64,000 bases of DNA, from contig JAPTYO010000026.1 in assembly GCA_036873135.1 (NCBI GenBank), positions 1,220,001 to 1,284,000 of the forward strand. The letters are read 5' to 3'. Position 1 is the first letter of the stretch. Each line of letters opens with the position of its first letter. This stretch comes from Clarkia xantiana subsp. parviflora (lineage: Eukaryota; Streptophyta; Magnoliopsida; Myrtales; Onagraceae). This document shows positions 11,563 through 21,500 of this stretch, piece by piece. The translations under genes and the position numbers were made by a program. The notes under the pieces are model-generated. The model made no database searches. It saw only the letters and a program-made list of their open reading frames with translations, and was not told the origin of the DNA.

Positions 11563-12474
11563 TCAGCATTGTCTTGGCTTGTCCTCGTGGAAAAACCTTC
11601 CTTGTGTATTTTTTGAGCGGGAGGTTGGAAGTTGTTTCCATGCCCCTTCTTGATGTTGTGCTATCACATACGGGTTGTATGAGCGCGCAGCTCCTTGCCT
11701 TGGTTGTTGGTACTGGAAGGTACCTTCCGTGTATTGTCCCCCTATTCTTTGGTGCGGTGTGCCTTGATGACTTGTGACTCGGGACTTTGTTCTTGTCTCC
11801 TCGACTTGTCCATTGATTGGAGGCAGAGGTGGTGGTGGCGGGGCATATCCTTGGTTCTTTAACATCTTTCGGAATGCAAGAAACTCTTCGAGCGCGGTCA
11901 TCATGGTAGGAGTGACAGGTGGTGGCGGGTTGACACCTTTGTATTGGAGGACTCCTTGGTCGTACTGTGCACATGATGCACTTCTTGTTGGCATGAAGAA
12001 GGCATTGGATGTGGCAACAGGCATGTGGGAAGATCCAAGTCGACTTCTTGTCGGCTTCTGCGTGGTTATGACCAAGGCGTCGTGGTACGCAATGTGCTCT
12101 TTGTCCTTGGATGAAAAACCAATGACATCCTCAAAGGCGACGTCCTTCATGACGGCCTCCTTTATGTCGACATACTCCATGCTGTTATCATGGGACTTAT
12201 GCAATGTCTTTACAACGTACACTTCTTGCTCGTATGACTTCTCGCTTTCAGCATCAAAGTCTCCATGGATCATAATCACCTTTGCCATCTTTTCCGGATA
12301 GGATGCAATGGATGCTGTATTCTGGACTTTAAGGCCATGATGTACGGAAGGCACATTTGTGGATGGTACGGTTGAAGCGGTAGATCCTGCATCTGGAACG
12401 TGAGAACGTCCTGTTTGGCTTCTCGTCGGCTTCGGCTAGCTTGCACCCGCCCTCTTTGGTCGTCTTCCTGTCAT
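11563..12474 (-). pseudogene. Gag N-terminus of element A, rearranged
   Basis: It starts at the ATG at 12474 (MTGRRPKRAGAS, as in B) and has a stop at 12436. The open part, 12354-11563, begins with a segment resembling the region upstream of the protease (MIHGDFDAES...DKEHIAYHDALVIT). It then repeats the Gag N-terminal KPTRS..SHMP block and continues into the hallmark VTPTMMTALEEFLAFRK and a proline-rich stretch. The block order shows an internal duplication or insertion. It is not functional as it stands. Confidence 0.75.
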
Positions 12475-12507
12475 AGCTTGCGGTATGGAACGGCTTTTTG
12501 TTCGAAT

Positions 12508-12525
12508 CACGCTGATGGCGCCAAA
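12508..12525 (-). other. Primer binding site of element A
   Basis: On the minus strand TTTGGCGCCATCAGCG follows directly after the 5' LTR end CTTAACA. The TTGGCGCC core is shared with C, D and E. I did not match it to a specific tRNA. Confidence 0.65.
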
Positions 12526-13195
12526 TGTTAAGTCTGATTCCACTTGGGTAACTTCGGGCTTCTCTCCGACGCTCGGGCTCTGGATGTGTGCACGGGAACG
12601 GGTATCTGTCTGTATGCCTCGAACCACGATCCTCGAACTATTTTTCAACTTCCAGACTTTGATCTCTCGAACTCTGGATCTTGCACAAGGGGCAGTAACT
12701 AGCGTGCGAGAGGGGGGATGCTGGTTGGGCCCTCTCCGACGCTCAAGTCAAAATCTCTAGAGAGAGAAAGCCTTTCAGAGAGAAGTCAGAGCACGAAATG
12801 CCAAAATGAGGGAGTTGTTTAAAATGGGAGACCTAGGCCCCTATTTATAGGGAACCAAAGGATCGTGCCCAGTTTTGAATGGTTTGATGCCGGTATAAAG
12901 GAAAACCTATACCGTCATCAAGGTGGACTATGAGCGCACTGACTTCTCGTACTTGGCAAAATAATCGGGATAAGCGCGCGGAGAACGTCGGTAATCCGGA
13001 CCTACCCGGATTGTCTAGCAATCCGGGCCTCCGGATTACCTTAGGGCAATCTGGAAGTCCCCCGGTCCGGGTACTGCGTGTATTCCGGACCGTTTTGGAC
13101 TTAGGGTGTCCGCGAAAGAGTTCTTTTACGGGTTTTGGAGTATTTTGCGAGGCCGGAAATGTAAACACGAACCCGAATTGTACATATATCTAACA
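12526..13195 (-). repeat. 5' LTR of element A
   Basis: It is 670 bp and pairs with 4468-5171. It contains the minus-strand TATA (CTATAAATAGGGG near 12845), CCGG-rich palindromic U3 blocks (12990-13050) and the degenerate hairpin at 12697-12726. Confidence 0.9.
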
Positions 13196-13200
13196 AACCC
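13196..13200. repeat. Target site duplication AACCC of element A (right copy)
   Basis: It directly follows the terminal CA at 13195 and matches 4463-4467. Confidence 0.9.
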
Positions 13201-14300
13201 CTTCATAGGTTTACTCCCGACGTCACTATCAAGCAGCGCACTAAGAAGCCTTTTCAGCGAAACCGCTTCCTGTGCGTTCTTGGAGAGGACTACGAATTCT
13301 GATTCCATCGTGGACAGCGTGACACAAGATTTTCTTCTTGCTCGTCCATGAAATGGCGGCATTAGCAAGGAGAAACACTCCTCCTGTGGTGGAATTACTA
13401 TCATCCGGATCGCCACCATGGTCGGCGTCACTGTAACCGGTCAATTCTAACTTCACGCCCTCTTAGCACAGTGCGTAATCGGCAGTACCTTTCAGATAAC
13501 GAATAATTAGTTTTACAGCCTTTAAATGTTGATAGCCAGGATCTGATTGGAAACGTTCTACTAGGCCCACGGCGTAACAGATCTCCGGACGGGTGCATTG
13601 CATGGCGTACATCAAACTACCGACCATGCTTAAATACTCCGCGCCCTTCATCTGGTCACGCTCTTCCATGTTCTTGGGCCGTCATGTTTTGACAGTGCGC
13701 ACCCAAAAACCACCGGTGTATCCACGGGTTTGACATCCTGTAATATGAATCTTTTCAACTGTTTCTTGATATAAGCATCCTGAGACAGACACAATTTCCG
13801 GGTAGCCCGATCTCTAGCAATTTTAATGCCCAAGATGTACGTGGCCTCTCCCATGTCTTTCATCTCAAATACAGATACCAACCATGACTTTGACTTGTTC
13901 TTAAAACTCACATCGTTTGCGGCAATGAGTATGTCGTCTACGTATAAGGTTAAGATGACATACTTAGACCCGAAGGTCTTATAATACACGCACGGATCCT
14001 CTTGAAGATTCACGAATCCGTTTCCTATGATTTCCTCGTGGAATCTGCGGTACCATTGTCGAGACGACTGTTTAAGACCGTAGATGGACCTTTGGAGTTT
14101 ACAAACTTTACGTTCGTTACCGAGAGTAATGAAACCCTCCGGTTGCTCCATGTAGATCTCTTCCTCCAGGTTTCCGTGGAGGAATGCGGTCTTAACATTC
14201 ATTTGGTGCAGCTCGAGATTGAGGCTTGCGACTAGGACCATGACTGGCCCTAACCGTTGTTTTACGCACAGTCAGTGAGTTTGTTTAGTCAAAGTCAACT
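13201..14300 (-). pseudogene. Copia I reverse transcriptase and RNase H
   Basis: Minus-strand frames 14241-13648, 13669-13463 and 13456-13126 together give a copia RT. Blocks seen: QMNVKTAFLHGNLEEEIYM, CKLQRSIYGLKQ, the catalytic LYVDDIL, MKDMGEATYILG. Then comes the RNase H start with GSLMYAMQCTRPEICYAVG and SDADHGGDPDD. Small frameshifts near 13660 and 13460 break the frame. The RNase H resumes at 4467 on the other side of element A. Confidence 0.9.
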
Positions 14301-15689
14301 CCGTGAAATAGGTATATCCTTTCGCATCAAGTCGGGTTTCGAACCTCCCGACCTTTTCCATCAGTGGTGAGCCTTGTTTCAGGACTCACTGTATCCTTGT
14401 GCCCCTGTGGTTAGCAGGTAAATCAACTATAGGCTATAATGGCTTTTATTTAAGAGATCTCTCTCTTTTATTATTTTCCTCCATTTCTTCACTTGAGGTC
14501 TTTCCAATGCTTGCCAACAGTTGTTAGAGCGAGGTTTTCACCTTACTCGATGGGATACTTCTTGGAGAAGTTCGATACCTCTGACTTTCGTCTAGGCCTG
14601 GTCAATCCCATCTAGAGTCTGATCATTTCTTCCATTCGGAATAATGCTTCTTATCGTACCATCATTTCTAATGGAACAATTCTCCCACTCGGAATAATAC
14701 TTCTTATCGGAGCATTGTTTCCTTTGGGAACAAGAGCAGTGCTCGAACCTTGACCATCAACTTTCCTTTGACAACCTCTTGGTCTCGGGGTTTTACTTCC
14801 GAGATGAATTCTTTGATCACTAGGATCTGGAACCAAGTTTGGTCGGATCACTCCCACTGGAAACAATGGGTAGTAGAGGCAGTTGTGGCTTTCCTGGTTA
14901 AGCAATATGAAAATCAGGTTCCACTTAATTCGTCTCTGCGGCAACAGTGATCTCTTGTGGTAGGGTTTATTCCTCCCACTGGATTTACTATGAAAAATTT
15001 TCAATTATCATTTACCATGTCATTCACTTGAGTTGTCGGTTAAAATCTCTCCTACTCGAATTAAGTGGGATCTGATTGTTAGTGACATCCTTCTCCGTGT
15101 TGATCATGACTACTTATATTTAAACTGTCCATGCATTTGGAATATTCGCCCTCAAGAGATGTAATGTCTTCATGTTCGATCACGACACCATTTTCAAAAG
15201 CTTTAAACAGGCATTTTCTAAGAGTAGTTATCATGCTCTTGTCCTAAATGCGTGTTTAGTGCGCAATTTAATGTCGCAAGATGATATGATTTAACTCATT
15301 ATCATTCTTTAGCTTTTATGGCGACGTGTCTTACCGATTTTATTAGACCACAGTTTACATACATGTGAGTCATCTTTTTCATCCCTTAGGGAACACCTGA
15401 TAGAGTGACTCTAACATTATGTTCTTGAACTGTGCTTCTTGAAGTGTGTTTTAATTGATTTGAATGCCTAGCCTGACTTATCGTTCAAGTCGTTTGGAAG
15501 GAAAATCGTTTAACCGACTTTATCCTTCTTCGTTGCAAAACTTATCTCATGGATTTTGTCCCATCTCCGAACTAAGCATCTTGGGTTTTCACCCTATGCA
15601 TCAGCTGATACTTTTACAAGGTCGTGGTAGTTTCAAAGCCTAGTTCGTACTGATGTAAATGTTATCAATAAGTTGTTTCCGAAGGAATG
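14301..15689 (-). other. Copia I region upstream of RT, no integrase recognised
   Basis: Read on the minus strand this matches 56100-58040 of copia F, including the linker with repeated GTGGGAG words and a decayed AKGYT motif just before RT. No copia integrase (HHCC or DDE motifs) is visible in either copy. The sequence is cut at 15690 by element B. Confidence 0.55.
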
Positions 15690-15880
15690 TGTTATGTTCG
15701 TTTCACCACTTGGGCAGCTTTGGGCTTTTTCCTTTATGAACAGCCTTCTTCCTTCACGATCGGGCTCGAGATTTATGTATAAAGACGGGAACGCCGCAAT
15801 CCTTAATACACAACTACCGAGCTAAACTCCCAATCCTCGACCTTGAACTCTTGATCTTCGGGTCCTGCACGAGGGGCAGT

Positions 15881-15909
15881 AACCAGCGTGGGATGGGGGA
15901 ATGCTGGTT
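15881..15909 (-). promoter_or_regulatory. C-rich-loop hairpin in the LTR of element B
   Basis: On the minus strand AACCAGCAT pairs with ACGCTGGTT (one A-C mismatch) around TCCCCCATCCC. It is preceded by CGTCGGAGTGGG and followed by GCCCCTCGTGCAGG. The 5' LTR copy is at 30141-30169. Confidence 0.65.
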
Positions 15910-16141
15910 GGGCCCACTCCGACGCTCAAGTTAGAACTTCTAGAGAGAGAAAGCCTTAGAGAGAAGTCAGAGCATTCCAAGTCCAAAAGTGAGTGAGTTG
16001 TCTAGAATGGGAGATCTAGGCCCCTATTTATAGGGAACCTAAGGATCATGCCCAGTTTTGAATCACTTGATTTCGGTATGTAAGGAAGACGTATACCGTC
16101 ATCAAGGCGGACTATGTATCCACCGACTTCCCGCACTTGGA

Positions 16142-16285
16142 AAATTAATCGGGGTGAGCGTACGAGGGAAAACGGTAATCCGGACCTACCCGGATTGTTT
16201 AACAATCCGGGACGGGTCAGGATTGCCGAAGCAATCCGGAGGTCCGGATTACCGTTTTCCCTCGTACGCTAACCCCGATTAATTT
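16142..16285. repeat. 46-bp inverted repeat within the 3' LTR of B
   Basis: The arms 16142-16187 and 16240-16285 are reverse complements with about one mismatch, separated by 52 bp that contain further CCGG palindromes. Transcribed or single-stranded, it would form a long hairpin. The 5' LTR of B breaks off at the start of this structure. Confidence 0.8.
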
Positions 16286-16442
16286 GCCTTAGGGCAATCC
16301 GGAAGTCCTTCGGCCCGGGAATTGCGCGTATCCCGGACCGTTTTAGACTTGGGTTTCCGCGAAAGGGTTTTTTTACGGGTTTTGGGATATTTTACGAGGC
16401 CCGAAATGTAAATACGAACCCGAATTGGACAGATATCTAACA

Positions 16443-17915
16443 CTTGCCTCCGAGTCAAGTAGTGGTTCAAAACCCGTACTTGACTCTTTTCAAATTTAAG
16501 ATATTCGTCCAATTTAGGTTCGGTACTGACCTCAGGGGTGGCCTGTTTGTCAATTCGAATGTTGAGATCCTAAATTTGACCAACTTTTAATTTTCCGCCG
16601 TACGTAATATGTTTACAAGGTTAGCGTAACGGACAATATGCGTACAATGACATGCATTATGATAATATCATGGTATATGAAATAAGCGTATAACACGTTG
16701 TCAATATGTAAATGATGACAGTGTAGTAGACGAATGACCTAATCATGCGACAAGTAAAATACTTAGAATAATATGGGATTGGAGCACATGTATGTAATCA
16801 TGAAGCATGATGTAGACATGGAAAACGGTGCAAATACGTAGTATGATGCAATCATGGAAAATGATGCAAACATTCAATTCATACTTAGATTATAAAAATA
16901 ATCACGCGACCATCATGAATTTGCATCATGTACGTATAGAAATGATAACATGAATGACGATCTACGAAGCGCGTTATGCAATACTAGAGAGCATGTATGT
17001 AAAACAAGCATGAGAGAGGTGTAAGTATGTGATACTAAGGACTTGTGTGAAAATAAATATTAGTTTAGTCCTTAGCACATGGTGTAGGCACTATTAATGA
17101 GAATTAGGAGAGAGAATACCCATTATCTTACATCCTTAATTAATAAATCCTCAAGAACTTCTCCATTTTTGATGAAGAAGGAATTCATGGAGGTGTGAAT
17201 TTGGAGTAATCACATCATATTTGACATCGATCAAGATCGAATCCGGGCAAGGAAGGGACCGAGACGGCGTGTGAGACAGCGGCGGTGGCGCGTGAAGACG
17301 ACGGCGGTGGCGCGTGAAACGGCGGCGACGGCGCGTGGATCTTTGGGTGAGGGCGAGTAGCAATTTGAACTTGCTTCGTGTCGGTGAGTCCAAATTCGTA
17401 CATGGCTAGCCCTTCCGTGACTTCGTTTGGCCTTGATTTAGTCTTGAAATCACCATGTACCTAGCTATCTTATCATGCATACAAGGTGTTTGATAAAATG
17501 CATTAGAATACTTAGACCCAAATCGGCCAAAATTTTCCTAAGTGCTGAAATTTTTTAGAAAAATTTAAATGAATCGTTATACTTCCCTTATGCATAGTGT
17601 TCATTGCCGACATGTTTTCCCATGCCTTAGTTGTTTTTTTAACATGCTCGATATTGATGATCGGTAGTTGTACGTACACGGCCGTCAATGGTTGTATGTT
17701 GGTAATGATAGCTTAGGTAATGTACGTTGAGCGTCATGTATAGACTGTCGGTCATTGTCTGCAAACATGCTAAAACACTTAGAAAATATTTCAACAAAAT
17801 CTAATGCTCGTTACCATAGATGTTGTCGTATGAGCTTTGTCGATAAGCGTCGTAGGAATGCTCGGGAGGCATTGTGTAAAGGTCGATAGTAGCTACTTGA
17901 TGAATGCAATCCATC
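16443..17915. other. Element B polypurine tract and non-coding region
   Basis: It starts (16443-16460) with the reverse complement of GACTCGGAGGCAAG, the minus-strand polypurine tract. The remainder is collinear with 5191-6582 of A. A GC-rich block (about 17243-17350) with two GACGGCGGTGGCGCGTGAA repeats is present only here. No ORF is credible. Confidence 0.6.
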
Positions 17916-18422
17916 CTTGTCGACATGTACGTACGTACATGGAAATAGTTAGAAAATATTTTCCTCTTGTCGACATGTATGTACGTACATGGAAATACTT
18001 AGAAAATATTTTCTTCTTGTCGACATGTATGTACGTACATGGAAACACTTATAAAATATTTTCCTCTTGTCGACATGTATGTACGTACATGGAAGCACTT
18101 AGAAAATATTTTCCTCTTGTCGACATGTATGTACGTACATGGAAACACTTAGAAAATATTTTCCTCTTGTCGACATGTATGTACGTAAATGGAAATACTT
18201 AGAAAATATTTTTCACTTGTCGACATGTATGTACATACATGGAGGTACTTAGAAAATATTCTTCACTTGTCGACATGCATCCTTGTCGACATATATGTAC
18301 GTACATGGAAACACTTAGAAAATATTTTCCTCTTGACATGCATCCTTGTCGACATGTATGTACGTACATGGAAATAATTATAAAATATTCTTCACTTGTC
18401 GACATGCATGTACATACATAGA
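17916..18422. repeat. Minisatellite, about 52-bp unit, element B
   Basis: There are about ten copies of GTCGACATGTATGTACGTA plus CATGGAAATACTTAGAAAATA, with some 66-bp variants that carry a second GTCGACATG. It ends about 40 bp before a splice-acceptor-like TTTTCAG at 18460, so the array sits just upstream of the first coding exon of the opposite-strand gene. Confidence 0.9.
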
Positions 18423-18505
18423 GCTTGCACACTGATTGACTTGTTTCTTGTAATTTTCAGGATTCCGAGTTACGCAGTCTTCTTTTCAGAGTTAGTCTTC
18501 TTGCC

Positions 18506-21500
18506 ATGGTTATTATGAATAAGTCTTATGTCCCCGTTCCTCGAGTGACATTATGTTCAGATGTTGGTGACGAGCCGGGTATCAACACAGTTGAGTCTCT
18601 TAAGGACACCACGAGGAATGTGAGTTACTTCTTCAATTATATTGACGAAGATATGTTTGAGCTATACGTGACTTGTTGTGGACTTGATTCTGCTTTGGAG
18701 GCTATTCTTCCTTATGACATGCTTCCGGACTCCAAAAAAGGGCAAGTTACTGTTCCTCCAAGTGATCTATCCGCAGTTTATACTTCGCAGATTAAGGAAG
18801 GCCTGCGTTTTCCCTATTGTCCTGACTTGGTGGACCTTTGTCGCTATTACCGGATATCACCTTTAAGCCTATCTCCTGCTGGCCTCCGTGTATGGAGCTG
18901 TTTTCGAGTTTTGTTCCACAAGCAATCTTGGCACTATTCTACCACTCTTTTCCGATGCTTCTATCAACTGATGTGTCCAGACGCAACGGGGTTATGTGGA
19001 ATAAAAATGCGTTGGCCGAACTTGCAAGATAAGGGCTTCGAGAAGCTTGGTCTTGGAGATGCCGAGTGGGATCACAAACAACGTCTAGCCGCCCCGACTG
19101 ATCGTTCTGGTTCTCATTGGCGACATCACTACTTCTTCGTATGCGATGTCTGGACTATTTGGGATGTTGGGAGCGTGGAGAAGGCTGATCCGGCTCCTAT
19201 TTTTTCTGACCTTTCCTTGGATGATAGGGAGGCAGTGAAGAGCATTTTTCGATGTCAGCAAGAGCGTCGTTATCGTTGTCTATTGCGTGCTTCAGATCAG
19301 GATTTGATTGATGCCGGGATTCATATACTTCTTTCTGAAGATTTGGTATGTTGATATCTTTTATAACCTGTACTATGTTGCAATGTAGGTCGTATTGATG
19401 GAAAAATATCGTCTTTGCAGACAGCTAATGATCGTGATAACCTGTCAGTTGGGCGTCGTGCTCGTAATGTTGCCCCCACTATTCCTGAAGGCTCCGGACA
19501 TGATCGTGGCAAAGGACGTAAGAGTGAGGCATCTTCTTGTATCTTCACTTGACTTGCTGGCTTTTCAAGTTTTGTTATATTCACGTTGTCTTTTTCCTTT
19601 TAGGTAACTCCGTGCATGTGACTGAGCGCGTTGTTGCAGTACCTGCCACTAGTGTTCTTCCCAAGAGATCTGCCGCAGGGGCGTGTCCCTCGAGTGACCC
19701 GAAGCGTCCTAAACCGAGTGCGGCTATTCCATCTCCTTCTTGCGATAAAGGGAAGAGAGTTGAGAGTCGCACGATAGCGCCTTCTGCCCCCCGGTTGAGG
19801 GACCGGCCCGAGGAGGAGCGTTCTTCCCGCCAAGGTATGCATTGTTCTATTTGACATACTTCTTATACTTAGCATACTTTGCTAATGTCCTCTTTTTTTT
19901 GTGTTGTTCTTATTGTAGCGTTGCCACGTATTAAGCGTGATGATTTGATCCTTTCTGACGGGGTTGATGTCTCTGGAGAAAACTGGTCACCTTTCTCCTG
20001 TGGTAGTCTTCATTTTCCGAAGGACTCCAAACTTAGCACTCCAGGAGTTGGCGTGCGGGTACTTCAAAGTTGTGTCCCTCCTGGTGATCATGATGTCAAA
20101 GCGTCTACTGATGAGGAGACACAGGCATACGTTGAGAACGGCTTAGCTGAATTTGCGCCGGTAGATCTTTGCTCTAACTTTTTGCCTTCCTGTTGCACGT
20201 GTAAACTTTGTTGTTGTTGTTGATCACTGATGGATATACGAATGATTCGGGCTCGGTTCTAAATTATTCGGACCTCATACACGCACGAGACCCACTACGA
20301 AACCCAATTTCGAGCTAACCGGGGGAAACCGGGCAAGTCGCGAACTTGCCCGGCACCCCCGGGGGGCTTACCCGGAAAATTCCGGGTAAGCCCCAGCTTA
20401 CCCGGAATTTCCGGGTAAGCCCCAGCTTACCCGGAGTTCCGGGTAAGTTTAATACCCCGGGGGTGTCGCGCACACCCCCCATTTTGTCTCGGACGTATAC
20501 GGGGACCCGATTTTTAACTAACTCCTATGTGTCCGAGACCTATGTTTCAAAGGTGCGCGCGTCCCGCTCAGGACAGCCGCCTGAGACGCACGTCAGAGAC
20601 CGTTTCCCAAAGCTCTCCCTTGCATCCCGGTTCACATTTCCACATTGAACCGGGTCAAAACCGGTTTACGGTCCAAGGTTGCCTATAAATAGCCACCTTG
20701 GGGGTAAACATTTTCAAGTCATTCCAAAATCACTTTGGGCAAGAGTGGGAAAAGCTCTGACCTCTCTCTAGAAAACCCTCTCTTTCTCTCTCTAGAAGTC
20801 GCCTATGTTGATCGTCGGAGTGAGCACACCAAGCACCCCCCCCCTTTCCATGGGGACTGCTTGGTAACGCTCCTTTCGCAGGTGCAGATAGACGATCTTC
20901 CAGAGAGCCTAAAGGATTCACCGCCATCCAGAAGACGAAGCTAAGGCCCGCACGCGACTTTAGAGCACGGACTTGGCTCGCATCCAACCCGAAGACCTCG
21001 ACGAGTTATTCCGCGGACAACCCGCAATAACTTGGTCGAAACACTTGGCGCCGTCTGTGGGAAACGCAACAGAAAGCCTGCGTTACTCAAACGAACAAGC
21101 AAGATGGAAAACACATAAACCATACACGGAGGCTTCAGTGCAGGGGACGAAACCTCTTACGCAAGGGAGAGGTACGCCGCCGGGAAAAGCACTCGGCGCC
21201 GTCCGTGGATCACCCACAAGACCAAAAGCATGGCAAGCAACGAGCAGCAACCACCGACTAAGACAAAGAGAAAGGATCAGGACGTCCAAGGAAAACTCCG
21301 GCCCCGGAGTCAAGCATGAGACCTCCTCCGCAGAAAGCTCAGAGAGACCCCCCGCAGAGACAAAGCGAGGCATCAGTCGCCTCGTCTATTCCAACAAGAA
21401 GCGTACACTCTCGGAGTAACGCGCAAGGGGTCACACAGCAAACCGACGCTCCTCCAGGCTTCGCCCATCAAACCTTCAACACGCAGGAGCAACCATACGG

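Larger units (their letters stand above)
4468..13195 (-). mobile_element. Element A: non-autonomous Ty3/gypsy Tat-type retrotransposon
   Basis: It is bounded by LTRs (4468-5171 and 12526-13195) and a 5-bp duplication. Minus-strand order is: 5' LTR, TTTGGCGCC primer site, broken gag (12474-10758), protease remnant (10019-9528), non-coding sequence, decayed opposite-strand gene (7280-8090), minisatellite (6897-6583), polypurine tract and 3' LTR. No RT, RNase H or integrase is visible. Gene order and sequence parallel element B, so A is an older, more decayed relative of B. Confidence 0.9.
2523..15689 (-). mobile_element. Copia I: Ty1/copia retrotransposon split by Tat element A
   Basis: On the minus strand the order is: upstream remnant (15689-14300), reverse transcriptase and RNase H (about 14300-13201), insertion of element A (13195-4468), the end of RNase H (4467-4237), a 3' non-coding region and a 3' LTR (3122-2523). 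The RNase H reading continues across the gap once A and one copy of its AACCC duplication are removed. The 5' half and 5' LTR are missing, because element B begins at 15690. No integrase core is recognisable in 15689-14300. Confidence 0.85.
15690..16442 (-). repeat. 3' LTR of element B
   Basis: It is 753 bp, from TGTTATGTTCG to ATATCTAACA. It has a minus-strand TATA (CTATAAATAGGGG near 16025), a hairpin at 15881-15909 and a large inverted repeat at 16142-16285. It is diverged from but related to the LTR of element A. Confidence 0.9.
20228..21043 (+). repeat. 5' LTR of element C
   Basis: It begins TGATGGATATACG and ends GTCGAAACA. It contains three CCCGG..CCGGG palindromes (20365-20447), the TATA box CCTATAAATAGCC near 20682 and the hairpin at 20828-20865. 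The right LTR has only two palindromes, which accounts for most of the 26-bp length difference. Confidence 0.92.

Noticed and set aside
20973..21419. 148-codon ORF across the LTR end and primer site of element C
   Set aside because: It starts inside the LTR and crosses the primer binding site, and its sequence does not fit the Tat Gag N-terminus, which lies in other frames here.
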